Source: Candidatus Planktophila vernalis
GTDB taxonomy: Bacteria; Actinomycetota; Actinomycetes; Nanopelagicales; Nanopelagicaceae
Reading direction: 5' to 3'
Assembly: GCF_002288185.1 (NCBI RefSeq)
Contig: NZ_CP016776.1
Coordinates: 620,001-684,000, forward strand
DNA length: 64,000 nt
Under the pieces are notes generated by a model. That model did not search any database, was not told where the DNA came from, and worked only from the letters and a program-made list of their open reading frames with translations. The position numbers were made by a program, and so were the translations under genes. Below are positions 27,794 through 38,063 of this stretch, piece after piece; the stretch's first letter is position 1, and each line of letters starts with the position of its first letter.

Positions 27794-28268
27794 TTTCAAA
27801 AAGCAGTTTGTTGTGTGATAGATACATGGTGAACTCTTCATGTGTGCAGCCTATGGTGATAGTCAGAAATGCGATATCACTCTTGCGCAGGGACAAAATT
27901 TCCCCGTTGAAATCCTGGCGCTCTTTGATAATCCCAAAGATAAATGAGAAGAGAATCTGTGCAGTTGGCGAGCTCTTCTCCTCTGTGATGGAAAGTGCTT
28001 TGATTCGGCGCAAATCGATCACAATCTCATCTTCAGCCTTCTGGGTGGGAGAACGTCCCGTTAAGAGATATGAGAGTGGTACGTCATAGAACTCTGATAG
28101 TTGAGCCGCTTTCTTCACACTCAACGTTCTATCGCCACGTTCATAGGAGCCAAGAGCGACTGCTCGTAATTGCTTATGACTCTTAGTTTCAACGTCAGCC
28201 AAGGTCAGATTTCGTGAAAGGCGTATTGATCGAAGGCGTGCGGCTATTTCTTCCATTTCTATGTTCAT
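27771..28268 (-). CDS. bldD: BldD-like transcriptional regulator (XRE HTH, c-di-GMP signature)
   Basis: The 165-residue protein has an N-terminal XRE helix-turn-helix (about residues 6-68, with ALGSYERGDRTLSV as recognition region) and a C-terminal domain with the BldD c-di-GMP signature R-x-D-x8-R-x-x-D: R117-D119 and R128-D131, with exactly eight residues between. In Streptomyces, BldD bound to c-di-GMP dimers represses sporulation genes. The location between nusB and pyrR matches Streptomyces bldD. Function here is inferred; the lineage is not expected to sporulate. TAGCCT ends 6 bases before the ATG and no ribosome-binding site is seen, which suggests a leaderless mRNA. Confidence 0.85.
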   Translation of the reverse strand: MNIEMEEIAARLRSIRLSRNLTLADVETKSHKQLRAVALGSYERGDRTLSVKKAAQLSEFYDVPLSYLLTGRSPTQKAEDEIVIDLRRIKALSITEEKSSPTAQILFSFIFGIIKERQDFNGEILSLRKSDIAFLTITIGCTHEEFTMYLSHNKLLFETKGTGSL

Positions 28269-28274
28269 GGGTCA

Positions 28275-28280
28275 AGGCTA
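28275..28280 (-). promoter_or_regulatory. Candidate -10 element (TAGCCT) for bldD, leaderless
   Basis: On the minus strand TAGCCT is followed by TGACCC and then the bldD ATG, so transcription would start at or next to the A of the start codon. There is no purine-rich ribosome-binding site before the ATG. Confidence 0.5.
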
Positions 28281-28334
28281 GACATGTGATGCCACACGCA
28301 TTTTTGGATATCCACAGAGGACAGATTCTGCTGA

Positions 28335-28340
28335 TATAGT
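28335..28340 (+). promoter_or_regulatory. Candidate -10 element (TATAGT) for the pyr operon
   Basis: TATAGT lies 22 bases before the PyrR-loop hairpin. A start about 7 bases downstream would place the whole hairpin in the leader. No good -35 is seen at the normal distance, so the call is tentative. Confidence 0.35.
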
Positions 28341-28361
28341 CGCCCACGCATCCTTTAACGA

Positions 28362-28386
28362 CCCATCCTGCGAGGTGGGGAAGGAG
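28362..28386 (+). promoter_or_regulatory. Candidate PyrR-binding RNA hairpin next to the pyrR ribosome-binding site
   Basis: CCCATCC (28362-28368), loop TGCGA (28369-28373) and GGTGGG (28374-28379) form a hairpin with a single bulged base. Its core ATCCTGCGAGGT agrees with the known PyrR-binding-loop consensus (ARUCCNGNGAGGYU) at nearly all fixed positions. AAGGAG at 28381-28386, the ribosome-binding site of pyrR, follows immediately. This matches the arrangement reported for mycobacteria, in which PyrR bound to the loop blocks translation; no terminator hairpin follows, so translational repression is the likely mode. Confidence 0.75.
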
Positions 28387-28392
28387 ATTTAT

Positions 28393-28926
28393 ATGAGCGT
28401 AGCCCTGTCCGCACAGGATATTTCACGTGCGTTGACCCGCATTTCCCATGAGATTTTAGAAAAGAATCATGGTTCTTCAGAGATCACCGTCCTAGGCATT
28501 CCAACTCGTGGTGCTCACTTAGCTGCTCGTATCGCAGCGATTATGAGTTCGATTGAGGGTAAAGAGATTGCCCACGGAACTCTAGATATCACCTTGTATC
28601 GAGATGATCTTCGCCTGCGCGCACCCCGCGCAATCATGCCTACATCAATCCCACCAATAGGAATTCAAGGACGAGATGTCATCTTGATTGATGATGTCTT
28701 GTACTCAGGTCGCACGATACGAGCAGCGCTAGATGCACTCGGAGAAGTAGGACGCCCGCGCACTGTGCAGCTGGCAGTCCTTGTCGATAGAGGCCATCGT
28801 CAATTACCTATCAGAGCAGATTTTGTTGGTAAAAACTTACCGACATCAGAGAAGCAATCAGTCAGGGTCTCACTGACTGAAACAGATGGTGTCGATGAAG
28901 TTGTAATTGAAGGGGAGGCAAACTAA
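28393..28926 (+). CDS. pyrR: Pyrimidine operon regulatory protein / uracil phosphoribosyltransferase PyrR
   Basis: PyrR binds pyr mRNA when UMP is high and often has uracil phosphoribosyltransferase activity. The 177-residue protein has [13 protein letters not shown] and the PRPP-binding motif [21 protein letters not shown]. The ATG at 28393 is chosen because AAGGAG at 28381-28386 lies 6 bases upstream; a GTG at 28375 is in frame but falls inside the regulatory hairpin. pyrB starts on the last base of the stop (TAATG), so repression of pyrR translation could spread to the operon. Confidence 0.94.
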   Translation: MSVALSAQDISRALTRISHEILEKNHGSSEITVLGIPTRGAHLAARIAAIMSSIEGKEIAHGTLDITLYRDDLRLRAPRAIMPTSIPPIGIQGRDVILIDDVLYSGRTIRAALDALGEVGRPRTVQLAVLVDRGHRQLPIRADFVGKNLPTSEKQSVRVSLTETDGVDEVVIEGEAN

Positions 28927-29873
28927 TGCGCCACCTTCTTTCGATCAATGATCTGAGCGCATCTGATGCAATCGGAATCCTTGATACAGCAACAGAGTTA
29001 GCACGCATTAATGACGGGCAAGTTAAAAAGCTCCCAACATTGCGTGGGCGAACAATCGTCAACCTATTTGCTGAAGACTCCACACGAACAAGAATCTCTT
29101 TTGAGGCTGCGGCAAAACGCCTTTCAGCCGATGTCATTAACTTCTCGGCCAAGGGTTCGAGTCTTAGTAAAGGTGAATCTCTTAAAGACACGGCTCAAAC
29201 TTTGCAAGCTATGGGCGCAGATGCGGTGGTCATTCGTCACTCGGCATCTGGTGCAGCCCAGCGTTTAGCAGATCTTGAATGGATGTCGGGGAGTGTTATC
29301 AACGCAGGAGATGGAACGCATGAGCATCCAAGTCAAGCGTTACTTGATGCTTTCACTATTCGTAAACATCTTGGTAAGGGAGCAAGTGATCTGAAGGGAT
29401 TACGAGTTGCAATTGTGGGAGATGTTCTGCACTCTCGCGTAGCGCGTTCAAACGTATTGTTGCTTTCAATGCTCGGTGCTGATGTTGTGTTAGTAGCACC
29501 GCCCACGTTGCTTCCTGTTGGTGTTGAGAGCTGGCCAGCAACAATCTCATATGATTTTGATTCGGTAATTCCAAACGTGGATGCAATCATGATGCTGCGT
29601 GTGCAACAAGAGCGGATGAGTGATCTCTTCTTTCCTAATTCACGTGAGTATTCACGCTACTTTGGTCTCAATTCCGAACGAATGTCAGCTATGGCTAAAC
29701 ATGCAATCGTGATGCACCCAGGACCTATGAATCGCGGACTAGAGATCGCAGCTGATGTTGCAGATAGTGCTCGATCCGTAATCGTTGAACAAGTAACTAA
29801 CGGAGTAAATGTGCGTATGGCTATCTTGTATGTCTTACTTGCCGGCGGACCTTTAGAAGTAGGGAGCAACTAA
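28926..29873 (+). CDS. pyrB: Aspartate carbamoyltransferase, catalytic subunit
   Basis: PyrB joins carbamoyl phosphate and aspartate, the committed step of pyrimidine synthesis. The 315-residue sequence has the carbamoyl-phosphate motif [13 protein letters not shown], then [29 protein letters not shown] and, near the C-terminus, [11 protein letters not shown]. No pyrI regulatory subunit gene is present. It is linked by TAATG overlaps to pyrR and pyrC. Confidence 0.96.
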   Translation: MRHLLSINDLSASDAIGILDTATELARINDGQVKKLPTLRGRTIVNLFAEDSTRTRISFEAAAKRLSADVINFSAKGSSLSKGESLKDTAQTLQAMGADAVVIRHSASGAAQRLADLEWMSGSVINAGDGTHEHPSQALLDAFTIRKHLGKGASDLKGLRVAIVGDVLHSRVARSNVLLLSMLGADVVLVAPPTLLPVGVESWPATISYDFDSVIPNVDAIMMLRVQQERMSDLFFPNSREYSRYFGLNSERMSAMAKHAIVMHPGPMNRGLEIAADVADSARSVIVEQVTNGVNVRMAILYVLLAGGPLEVGSN

Positions 29874-31180
29874 TGACTATCCAACGTTTCTTACTAAAAG
29901 GTGGCAAAGTACTAGGAGCGACAAGCTCTGATCTCTTGATTAGCAATGGTCGAATTGAAGCTATTTCTAAATCAATTTCAGATGAAACAGCAACTGTCAT
30001 TGATCTCAAGGGCAGCGTAGTTTTGCCGGGCTTAGTAGATCTTCATACTCACTTGCGTGAGCCTGGACGCGAAGATAGTGAAACTGTCGCAAGTGCTAGC
30101 AGAGCAGGTGCAAAGGGTGGCTTCACAGCACTCTCTGCAATGGCTAACACTTCACCCGTCGCCGATACAGCCGGTGTAGTTGAGCAGGTTTATCGTTTGG
30201 GACAAGAAGCGGGATTGGTAGATGTATTTCCAATTGGCGCTGTCACACAGGGGCTCAAGGGCGAACAACTCTCTGAAATAGGAGCCATGGCTGATTCAGT
30301 TGCCCGTGTTCGGGTCTTTAGTGATGACGGAAACTGTGTCTTTGATCCTTTAGTTATGCGAAGAGCTTTGGAATACATCAAGAAGTTTGATGGTGTAATC
30401 GCCCAACATGCACAAGAGCCGAGATTAACTGTTGGTTCCCAGATGAATGAGGGAATTATCAGTTCGAAGTTGGGATTGAAAGGTTGGCCAGCCATTGCTG
30501 AGGAAGCAATTATTGCAAGAGATGTTTTGTTGGCAGATCATGTTCAGTCACGTTTACATATCTGTCACGTTACAACTGCTGGGGGAGTAGAGATTATTCG
30601 TTGGGCAAAGGCTAGAGGAATTCAGGTAACTGCTGAAGTAACACCTCATCACCTGCTGCTAACAGATGATTTAGCGAGCTCATATGATCCAATATTTAAG
30701 GTCAATCCACCGCTTCGCACAGAACATGATGTGATGGCATTGCGTGAGGCATTAGCCGATGGAACAATCGATATTGTTGCAACGGATCATGCACCACATA
30801 CCAGTGAGACGAAAGATTGTGAATGGGCTGAAGCATCATTTGGAATGATCGGCTTAGAAACTGCACTCTCAATTGTGACAAAAACTATGGTCGAAAGCGG
30901 ACTTCTAGATTGGGCCGGAGTTGCCCAGCGTATGTCCATTGCTCCTGCAGCAATCGGTCGATACTCAAATCACGGTCAAGAACTTGTTGTCGGATCTTCC
31001 GCACACATAACTGTGATTAATCCAACCAAGAGCTGGGTCGTAGATCGCGATTTGGTTCTCTCAAAGAGTCGCAATACTCCATACCATGGCTATGAATTGC
31101 CAGGATTAGTAACACATACTTTCTTTGGTGGTCGAGCAACAATGATTGATTCAAAAGTTATAGACAAGGTGGTGCAGTAA
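29873..31180 (+). CDS. pyrC: Dihydroorotase
   Basis: Dihydroorotase cyclises carbamoyl aspartate to dihydroorotate. The 435-residue amidohydrolase has the metal-binding motif VDLHTHLREPGRED, the carbamylated-lysine region, HICHVTTAGGVEII, the HHLLLTDD segment and ATDHAPHTSETK near residue 304. Length and motifs fit the type I enzymes of actinobacteria. It overlaps pyrB and carA by single bases. The integral membrane protein gene that sits between pyrC and carA in some relatives is absent. Confidence 0.96.
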   Translation: MTIQRFLLKGGKVLGATSSDLLISNGRIEAISKSISDETATVIDLKGSVVLPGLVDLHTHLREPGREDSETVASASRAGAKGGFTALSAMANTSPVADTAGVVEQVYRLGQEAGLVDVFPIGAVTQGLKGEQLSEIGAMADSVARVRVFSDDGNCVFDPLVMRRALEYIKKFDGVIAQHAQEPRLTVGSQMNEGIISSKLGLKGWPAIAEEAIIARDVLLADHVQSRLHICHVTTAGGVEIIRWAKARGIQVTAEVTPHHLLLTDDLASSYDPIFKVNPPLRTEHDVMALREALADGTIDIVATDHAPHTSETKDCEWAEASFGMIGLETALSIVTKTMVESGLLDWAGVAQRMSIAPAAIGRYSNHGQELVVGSSAHITVINPTKSWVVDRDLVLSKSRNTPYHGYELPGLVTHTFFGGRATMIDSKVIDKVVQ

Positions 31181-32295
31181 TGGCGCAGGCCTTCCTTGTT
31201 CTAGATGACGGTCGAATCTTTGAGGGCCGCTCATGGGGAGCTACTGGACGCACTTTTGGTGAAGCTGTATTTCAAACAGGTATGACTGGATATCAAGAAA
31301 CTTTGACAGATCCTTCTTATCACAAGCAAGTAGTTGTTATGACTGCCCCTCATATTGGAAATACCGGTATAAATACACAAGATAATGAATCATCAAAGAT
31401 TTGGGTCGCCGGTTTCGTTGCTCGAAACCCATCCTCATTAACATCTAATTGGCGCTCTGAAAATGATTTAGAAGCAGAGTTGATCTCCCAGAATGTTGTG
31501 GGAATTCAAGGGGTAGATACTCGTGCAATCACACGTCACTTACGTGATCGCGGTGCCATGCGCGTTGGAATTTTCTCTAACCTCGAACTGACTCGCGAAG
31601 AGATGGTTGTTGAAGTTCGCAAATCTCCTCAAATGGCAGGTGCCTTTCTTGTCAAAGATGTCTCAACTCCCAAGACCTATGTGGTCCCATCAGTTGGTAA
31701 GAGAAAGTTCGTAGTAGCGGCGTTAGATCTTGGAATCAAAGCTGCAACACCAAGAATGTTGGCGCAGCGCGGCGTTGAGGTGCATGTCATGCCCCATGAT
31801 TCAACTTTTGAAGACATCCAGGCAGTTCATCCAGATGGCGTTTTCTTATCTAATGGCCCCGGAGATCCTGCGACTATGACGGAAACAATCGAGCTTGTTC
31901 GACAAGTTCTTGGCGCACAGATCCCTATCTTTGGAATTTGTTTCGGTCATCAAATTCTTGGTCGAGCACTTGGCTTTGAGACGTATAAGTTGCAGTTTGG
32001 CCACCGTGGTATTAATCAACCAGTAATCGATAAGAACACTCAAAAAGTTGAAATCACTGCGCATAACCATGGTTTTGCACTCAAAGCTCCCACAGATGCT
32101 CAGTTCACAACGGTTTATGGTCCTGGTGAAGTAACGCATGTGTGTTTGAACGATGGAGTAGTTGAAGGTTTGCAATTGCTAGAAGGTGCAGCGTTCTCAG
32201 TTCAGTATCACCCTGAAGCTGCAGCTGGTCCACACGATGCTGCATATCTCTTTGATCGCTTCATTGATTTGATGGGAAAGAAGGTGAAGGCCTAA
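31180..32295 (+). CDS. carA: Carbamoyl phosphate synthase small subunit
   Basis: CarA is the glutaminase subunit that supplies ammonia to CarB for pyrimidine and arginine synthesis. The 371-residue protein has the N-terminal dimerisation domain ([16 protein letters not shown]) and a class I amidotransferase domain with LSNGPGDP, the nucleophile cysteine in [14 protein letters not shown] and the His-Glu pair in YHPEAAAGP. It is joined to pyrC and carB by TAATG overlaps. Confidence 0.96.
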   Translation: MAQAFLVLDDGRIFEGRSWGATGRTFGEAVFQTGMTGYQETLTDPSYHKQVVVMTAPHIGNTGINTQDNESSKIWVAGFVARNPSSLTSNWRSENDLEAELISQNVVGIQGVDTRAITRHLRDRGAMRVGIFSNLELTREEMVVEVRKSPQMAGAFLVKDVSTPKTYVVPSVGKRKFVVAALDLGIKAATPRMLAQRGVEVHVMPHDSTFEDIQAVHPDGVFLSNGPGDPATMTETIELVRQVLGAQIPIFGICFGHQILGRALGFETYKLQFGHRGINQPVIDKNTQKVEITAHNHGFALKAPTDAQFTTVYGPGEVTHVCLNDGVVEGLQLLEGAAFSVQYHPEAAAGPHDAAYLFDRFIDLMGKKVKA

Positions 32296-35200
32296 TGCCT
32301 CTAGATCCTTCGATTAAAAGTGTTCTAGTAATAGGAAGTGGTCCAATTGTTATTGGACAGGCATGTGAGTTTGATTATTCAGGAACTCAAGCTTGTCGTG
32401 TGCTTCGAGCTGAAGGCATTCGAGTTATTTTGGTCAACTCAAACCCAGCCACAATTATGACTGATCCAGAGTTTGCAGATGCAACATATATCGAACCGAT
32501 TACTTCAGAGATTATCGAAAAGATTATTTCGCTAGAAAAGCCAGATGCAGTTCTGGCAACATTAGGTGGCCAAACCGCCCTTAATGCTGCGATTGGTCTT
32601 TTTGAGGGTGGGATATTGGAAAAGTACGGCGTGAAACTCATTGGCGCCGATATTCCCGCAATTCAACGTGGCGAGAATCGTGAATTGTTTAGAGGTATTG
32701 TTGAGAAAGTTGGTGGAGAGTCAGCTAAGTCGGTTATTTGTCACACCATGGATGAGATTTTCGCAGCTGTAGTTCAGCTTAACTATCCGGTTGTTGTTCG
32801 CCCGTCTTTTACTATGGGTGGCCTTGGCTCTGGAATAGCCTTTAATGAAGAAGAGCTAAATCAAATTGCTGGGGCTGGTTTGCGTCATAGCCCAACATCT
32901 GAAGTTCTTCTAGAGGAATCAATCTTGGGTTGGAAAGAGTACGAGCTTGAGGTTATGCGCGATCACAAGGATAACGTGGTCATTGTTTGTACTATCGAAA
33001 ACCTTGATCCCATGGGCACACATACGGGAGATTCCATCACCGTTGCACCTGCCATGACGTTAACTGATGTTGAATATCAAAAGCTTCGAGACCTATCAAT
33101 CGATATCATTCGTGAAGTCGGCGTTGCAACCGGTGGCTGCAATATTCAGTTCGCAGTAAATCCTGTAAATGGCCGAATTATCGTTATTGAGATGAACCCT
33201 AGAGTGTCACGATCTAGTGCTTTGGCATCAAAGGCAACTGGTTTTCCAATTGCAAAGATAGCAACGAAGTTGGCTATCGGCTACACCCTGGATGAGATCC
33301 AAAACGACATCACTAAGACAACGCCAGCCTCATTTGAACCAACTCTTGATTATGTAGTTGTTAAGGTGCCACGTTTTGCTTTCGAGAAATTCGCAGATGC
33401 CGACCCTCGCCTGACAACAACGATGAAGAGTGTTGGTGAGGCAATGGCTATTGGTCGTTCGTTTTCTGAGGCGCTCATGAAAGCCCTACGCTCACTTGAG
33501 CGCAAGGAAGCAATCTTTAGCTGGCCGCAGATCAGTGAACAAGAAAAGGCGAATCTCTTAGTATCGATGAAGATTCCAACCGAATATCGTCTGCAGCAAG
33601 TTCAGAAGGCGATGTGGGCAGGTGCTTCTATTGAGGATGTCTTTGCAGCAACCAAGATTGATCCTTGGTATTTGCGACAGATTCAAATCATTAACGAGCA
33701 GGCATTTGCACTCACACAGTTGGGGGAGTTAACAGCTGAAAAGCTACGTGAGGCAAAGGGAAATGGTTTTTCAGATAATCAGATAGCAACTCTGCGCGGC
33801 CTGCAAGAAGAAGATATCCGTCGAGAGCGTCATCATTTAGGAATTCGTCCGGTCTATAAGACTGTTGACACATGCGCTGCAGAGTTTGAGGCATTCACGC
33901 CTTACCACTATTCCTCTTATGAAGAAGAAAGTGAAGTTAAGCCTCGCACGACACCTGCTGTGATCATTTTAGGCAGTGGACCAAATCGAATCGGGCAGGG
34001 AATTGAGTTTGATTATTCATGTGTTCACGCATCCTTTGTCTTGCGTGAAGCAGGTTTTGAAACAATTATGGTGAACTGCAATCCAGAGACTGTTTCAACT
34101 GATTATGACACTAGTAATCGTCTCTACTTCGAACCATTAACACTAGAAGATGTCATTGAAGTTGTTCATGCAGAATCACTTGCTGGTCCAGTACTTGGAG
34201 TTATTACACAGCTAGGTGGACAAACACCTCTTGGACTTGCTGCAGGATTGAAAGCTTCCGGAATTACGATTCTTGGAACTTCTCCGGATTCCATCAATTT
34301 GGCTGAAGAACGCGGCGCTTTTGGAAATATTCTCAAAGAGCAGGGATTAACTGCACCAGAATTTGGGATGGCAGCTTCGCAATTAGAGGCACTGACAATC
34401 GCTCAAAGGATCGGATATCCAGTTCTCGTTCGTCCTTCCTTTGTTCTGGGTGGTCGCGGTATGGAGATTGTTTATGACGATGCCGCGCTAGGTGGTTTCA
34501 TCACACGTGCCACCGACATAACCCCGGATCATCCAGTTTTAGTCGATAGATTTTTGGATAGCGCAATTGAAATAGATGTAGATGCTCTCTTTGATGGCGA
34601 TGAGTTGTTCCTAGGTGGCGTGATGGAGCACATAGAAGAAGCAGGAATTCACAGTGGAGATAGTGCCTGCGTTCTACCGTCGATGACTGTTACACCAGCT
34701 CAGCTCATTGAAATTCGACAGGCAACTGAAAAGATCGCACAAGGCGTCGACGTTCGGGGTTTGATAAACATTCAGTTCGCAATAGCTGAAAATGTTTTGT
34801 ATGTACTCGAAGCTAATCCTCGCGCTTCCAGAACAGTCCCTTTTGTTAGTAAAGCAACAGGAGTTGCGTTAGCAAAGGCTGCTGCCAGAATTGCAGTTGG
34901 TTCAACCATTGCCGAACTGCGTGCCGAATCACTTCTTCCAGCTAGTGGGGATGGAGTTGCAAAGGGCATTTCAGTCAAGGAAGCAGTTCTTCCTTGGAAT
35001 AGGTTCCGTCGAAGTGATGGTCGCGGTGTTGATGCAGTTCTTGGACCAGAGATGAGATCAACTGGAGAAGTGATGGGTATTTCTCCCACTTTCGGTGAGA
35101 GCTATGCAAAAAGTCAGATTGCAGCCTTTGGTCCACTGCCTAAGTCTGGAACCGTCTTTATCTCATTGGCAGATAAAGACAAGGAATCTGGGATCCAAGC

Positions 35201-35555
35201 AGCCCTTGGTTTGCAGGAATGCGGATTTAGAATCTTAGCCACGGAGGGAACTGCCGGCTTTTTAAATAAGCATGGCGTAACGTGCGTGACTGTGCGAAAG
35301 AATTCTGAGGGAACCGGGCCTATGGGCGAGAGAACCATCGTCGAAATCATCAACTCTGGAGATATTGATTTAGTAATCAACACTCCTGTAGGTAGAGGAA
35401 CGCGTCAAGATGGTTGGGCTATTCGCACTGCATCGCTCCAGCGCTCCATTCCAATTATTACAACGACTGCCGGCTTTAGCGCAGCGGTTGAAGGGATTAG
35501 ATTCTTGCAAAGCAATAGCTTGTCGATTAAGTCTCTTCAGAAGTGGTTGGGATAA
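32295..35555 (+). CDS. carB: Carbamoyl phosphate synthase large subunit
   Basis: CarB makes carbamoyl phosphate from bicarbonate, ammonia and two ATP. The 1086-residue protein contains two homologous ATP-grasp halves, the first with [18 protein letters not shown] and [12 protein letters not shown], the second with [17 protein letters not shown] and [15 protein letters not shown], followed by a C-terminal MGS-like allosteric domain ([14 protein letters not shown]). Length is normal and no break is visible. pyrK begins directly after the stop. Confidence 0.97.
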   Translation: MPLDPSIKSVLVIGSGPIVIGQACEFDYSGTQACRVLRAEGIRVILVNSNPATIMTDPEFADATYIEPITSEIIEKIISLEKPDAVLATLGGQTALNAAIGLFEGGILEKYGVKLIGADIPAIQRGENRELFRGIVEKVGGESAKSVICHTMDEIFAAVVQLNYPVVVRPSFTMGGLGSGIAFNEEELNQIAGAGLRHSPTSEVLLEESILGWKEYELEVMRDHKDNVVIVCTIENLDPMGTHTGDSITVAPAMTLTDVEYQKLRDLSIDIIREVGVATGGCNIQFAVNPVNGRIIVIEMNPRVSRSSALASKATGFPIAKIATKLAIGYTLDEIQNDITKTTPASFEPTLDYVVVKVPRFAFEKFADADPRLTTTMKSVGEAMAIGRSFSEALMKALRSLERKEAIFSWPQISEQEKANLLVSMKIPTEYRLQQVQKAMWAGASIEDVFAATKIDPWYLRQIQIINEQAFALTQLGELTAEKLREAKGNGFSDNQIATLRGLQEEDIRRERHHLGIRPVYKTVDTCAAEFEAFTPYHYSSYEEESEVKPRTTPAVIILGSGPNRIGQGIEFDYSCVHASFVLREAGFETIMVNCNPETVSTDYDTSNRLYFEPLTLEDVIEVVHAESLAGPVLGVITQLGGQTPLGLAAGLKASGITILGTSPDSINLAEERGAFGNILKEQGLTAPEFGMAASQLEALTIAQRIGYPVLVRPSFVLGGRGMEIVYDDAALGGFITRATDITPDHPVLVDRFLDSAIEIDVDALFDGDELFLGGVMEHIEEAGIHSGDSACVLPSMTVTPAQLIEIRQATEKIAQGVDVRGLINIQFAIAENVLYVLEANPRASRTVPFVSKATGVALAKAAARIAVGSTIAELRAESLLPASGDGVAKGISVKEAVLPWNRFRRSDGRGVDAVLGPEMRSTGEVMGISPTFGESYAKSQIAAFGPLPKSGTVFISLADKDKESGIQAALGLQECGFRILATEGTAGFLNKHGVTCVTVRKNSEGTGPMGERTIVEIINSGDIDLVINTPVGRGTRQDGWAIRTASLQRSIPIITTTAGFSAAVEGIRFLQSNSLSIKSLQKWLG

Positions 35556-36392
35556 ATGGCTGGCATTAATAAGAATGCAGCACAGATTCGGGCAAATGTT
35601 GTTAGCAACAAGCGCGTGGGTCAGTATCACCAACTCATTATTAACATAGGCGATCTTGCCCAAACTTGTCGGCCAGGAAACTTTGTAGCAATAAATGTGG
35701 GTGGCGAGAATTCACGAATGGTGTTGCGCAGAGCTTTTGCTATATCTCGGGTCTCGGCTAACTCAGTCTCTGGCGGAACAATGGAGTTAATAGTTGCACC
35801 ACACGGGCAAGGTAGTAAGTGGTTATGCGCCCAGGGCGAAGGAGCAATTCTAGATATCGTCGTTCCACTTGGAACTGCTTTTGGAATTCCAACAGAGCCA
35901 GTTCAAGTACTACTTGTTGGTGGCGGCTATGGATCAGCTCCGCTTTTTGGATTGGCTGAAGTACTCAACGCTAAGGGTTGTCGTGTGGACATGCTCCTTG
36001 GTGCAAGTACTGCCTCAAAGATTTATGCACCTATGGAAGGAAAGCGAGCAGTTAATTCACTTCGCATCTACACCGAAGATGGCTCAATGGGTCAGACTGG
36101 CCGTGTTACTGAGCCAATTGCAGGATTAATTCAAGATCTCAATATTGCAGTTATTTATTCATGTGGACCAATGGCGATGCTTTCGGCTATCGATGAAATT
36201 ACACGAGGCACCGATGTTGTTCACCAATGCGCAGTTGAAGAATCAATGGCGTGCGGCATTGGAATATGTATGACTTGTGTATTGCCTGTTGCAGATGCTG
36301 ATGGAAACATCTCAATGCTGCGCTCATGTATTGATGGCCCTGTTATGGATGGATCTTTCGTTCAGTGGGACAAGGTCGGAAAAGTGCTATGA
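35556..36392 (+). CDS. pyrK: Dihydroorotate dehydrogenase B, electron transfer subunit PyrK
   Basis: PyrK carries FAD and a 2Fe-2S cluster and passes electrons from dihydroorotate to NAD in class 1B dihydroorotate dehydrogenase. The 278-residue protein has an N-terminal ferredoxin-reductase-like FAD domain (CRPGNFVAINVGG, LRRAFAIS), a nucleotide-binding GGGYGSAPLF and a C-terminal cysteine cluster: C in HQCAVEES, then MACGIGICMTCVLP and MLRSCIDGP. It overlaps pyrD by an ATGA. Confidence 0.94.
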   Translation: MAGINKNAAQIRANVVSNKRVGQYHQLIINIGDLAQTCRPGNFVAINVGGENSRMVLRRAFAISRVSANSVSGGTMELIVAPHGQGSKWLCAQGEGAILDIVVPLGTAFGIPTEPVQVLLVGGGYGSAPLFGLAEVLNAKGCRVDMLLGASTASKIYAPMEGKRAVNSLRIYTEDGSMGQTGRVTEPIAGLIQDLNIAVIYSCGPMAMLSAIDEITRGTDVVHQCAVEESMACGIGICMTCVLPVADADGNISMLRSCIDGPVMDGSFVQWDKVGKVL

Positions 36393-37327
36393 CCGCATTA
36401 GATTTCTCAACAACATTAGGTAATGCCTGGTTCCCTGCGCCAACTTTCACCGCAAGTGGTTGCGCGAGCTCTGGCCGAGAGTTATCTCAGTTCTTTGATA
36501 TCAAAACAATGGGTGGTGTTGTAACAAAGTCAGTCATGCTCAAAGCTCGCAATGGCCGCGCAACACCGCGCATGGCAGAAACACCAAGCGGAATGCTCAA
36601 TTCCATCGGTTTACAGGGCCCAGGTATTGATGCATTTTTAGCTAAGGATGTTCCGTTTTTAGTCGAACAAAAAGCTCGAATCATTATTTCAATTGCTGGT
36701 GAGACAGTTGAAGAGTATTCAACTCTGGCGCGTAAATTGCGATCAGTCTCTGGCATTAGCGCAATTGAGGTCAATATTTCCTGTCCAAACGTTGAAAATA
36801 GAGGCTTAGTTTTTGCTTGTGATCCAGAAGCTTCCAGACGCGTTATTGATGGCGTGCGCAGAACTATCGGTGGGGAACTTCCTATTATTGCCAAGCTCTC
36901 ACCCGATGTAACAGATCTTGTCGCTATTGCTAAAGGTGTAGTTGATGCTGGAGCCGATGGTCTGGCATTGATTAACACTGTTTTAGGTATGGTTATTAAC
37001 CTAGACACTATGCGACCACACCTTGGTGGAAAAACGGGCGGTCTATCAGGTCCTGCAATCAAACCAATTGCAGTAAGAGCGGTCTATCAAGTTCACGCTG
37101 AAATGCCACAAGTTCCTATTCTTGGAATGGGTGGAATCTCAAGCGGGCGAGATGCACTAGAGATGATTGCAGCAGGTGCAAGTGGTGTTTCCATTGGTAC
37201 TGCCAGCTTTGGCAACCCAACAGCGATCATGTCAATTCAAAACGAGCTCAAAGATTTGTTGATTGCTAAGGGTTTCACCTCACTTCGCCAAGCAATCGGC
37301 TTTGCACATAGACCAGAGAGTGAGTAG
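36389..37327 (+). CDS. pyrD: Dihydroorotate dehydrogenase, class 1B catalytic subunit
   Basis: PyrD oxidises dihydroorotate to orotate. The 312-residue protein has the FMN barrel with the class 1 catalytic cysteine in NISCPNVENRG, LSPDVTDLVAIA, and the NTVLGM...GGLSGPAIKPIA phosphate-binding region. The absence of an N-terminal membrane anchor and the adjacent pyrK indicate the NAD-linked class 1B enzyme, not the quinone-linked class 2 enzyme common in mycobacteria. The ATG at 36389 in an ATGA overlap is preferred to a GTG at 36365. Confidence 0.95.
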   Translation: MTALDFSTTLGNAWFPAPTFTASGCASSGRELSQFFDIKTMGGVVTKSVMLKARNGRATPRMAETPSGMLNSIGLQGPGIDAFLAKDVPFLVEQKARIIISIAGETVEEYSTLARKLRSVSGISAIEVNISCPNVENRGLVFACDPEASRRVIDGVRRTIGGELPIIAKLSPDVTDLVAIAKGVVDAGADGLALINTVLGMVINLDTMRPHLGGKTGGLSGPAIKPIAVRAVYQVHAEMPQVPILGMGGISSGRDALEMIAAGASGVSIGTASFGNPTAIMSIQNELKDLLIAKGFTSLRQAIGFAHRPESE

Positions 37328-37330
37328 GCG

Positions 37331-38038
37331 ATGAATAAACCAGCTCCCATAGTTCTAGCCGTTGACACGAATGATTTAGAGGTTGCTAAGGCTTGGGTTG
37401 GTGCAACTGATGGTGTTATCTCAGTAGTTAAGTTAGGTCTTGAGTTCTACACAACATTTGGAAATGAAGGCATCAAGGCCATTGCAGATAGTTGTAATAC
37501 CGATATTTTCTTAGATTTAAAGCTCCACGATATTCCACACACAGTTGCAGGTGCAGCAAGGGCTGTTTCAACTTTACGTCCTAGGTTTCTAACCGTGCAT
37601 GCAGCCGGTGGCAGTGCGATGGTGCAGGCAGCTACAGATGCCATGCCTTCAACTCACATAACGGGTGTAACAATCTTGACTTCTCTGTCGGAGAAAGACG
37701 TAGCTGATATCGGCTTTAAGTCTCATGCACTTGATTCTGCCGTTGGCTTAGCAAAGATTGCGGTGGCTGGTGGCGCCCGAGCGATTGTGTGTTCACCTCT
37801 TGAAATCCTGGCTATTCGTCAGAATGTGGGACAAGAGATAACAATCATCACTCCGGGAGTTAGACCGGCAGATTCTTCGGGCGCTGATGATCAAGCACGA
37901 ACTATGACGCCACGCGAAGCTATCGATCGAGGCGCAAATTACGTTGTCATTGGCCGCCCAATCACGCAGAGTTTTGCAAATGGAGCCCAAGCCATGCGTG
38001 AGCGAGCAATTGAGCTGGCTGAGCAGATTCTCAATTAA
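37331..38038 (+). CDS. pyrF: Orotidine 5'-phosphate decarboxylase
   Basis: PyrF decarboxylates OMP to UMP. The 235-residue sequence is the short type with LAVDTNDLEVAKAW, VKLGLEFY, the catalytic DLKLHDIPHTV (K-D-x-x-x-D type), TVHAAGG, and the phosphate-binding GVRP and YVVIGRPIT. It is the last gene of the pyr operon, starting 3 bases after pyrD. The next gene has its own candidate promoter. Confidence 0.96.
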   Translation: MNKPAPIVLAVDTNDLEVAKAWVGATDGVISVVKLGLEFYTTFGNEGIKAIADSCNTDIFLDLKLHDIPHTVAGAARAVSTLRPRFLTVHAAGGSAMVQAATDAMPSTHITGVTILTSLSEKDVADIGFKSHALDSAVGLAKIAVAGGARAIVCSPLEILAIRQNVGQEITIITPGVRPADSSGADDQARTMTPREAIDRGANYVVIGRPITQSFANGAQAMRERAIELAEQILN

Positions 38039-38051
38039 CTTCACATGCAGT

Positions 38052-38057
38052 TAGGGT
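38052..38057 (+). promoter_or_regulatory. Candidate -10 element (TAGGGT) for the ihf-gmk fusion gene, leaderless
   Basis: TAGGGT is followed by six bases (TAGCGC) and the ATG at 38064. There is no ribosome-binding site between the hexamer and the start codon. Confidence 0.55.
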
Positions 38058-38063
38058 TAGCGC

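Noticed and set aside
28282-28300. CRP-like site TGTGATGCCACA upstream of bldD
   Set aside because: Arms of only four bases with a four-base spacer do not fit the CRP/FNR spacing, and it stands alone.
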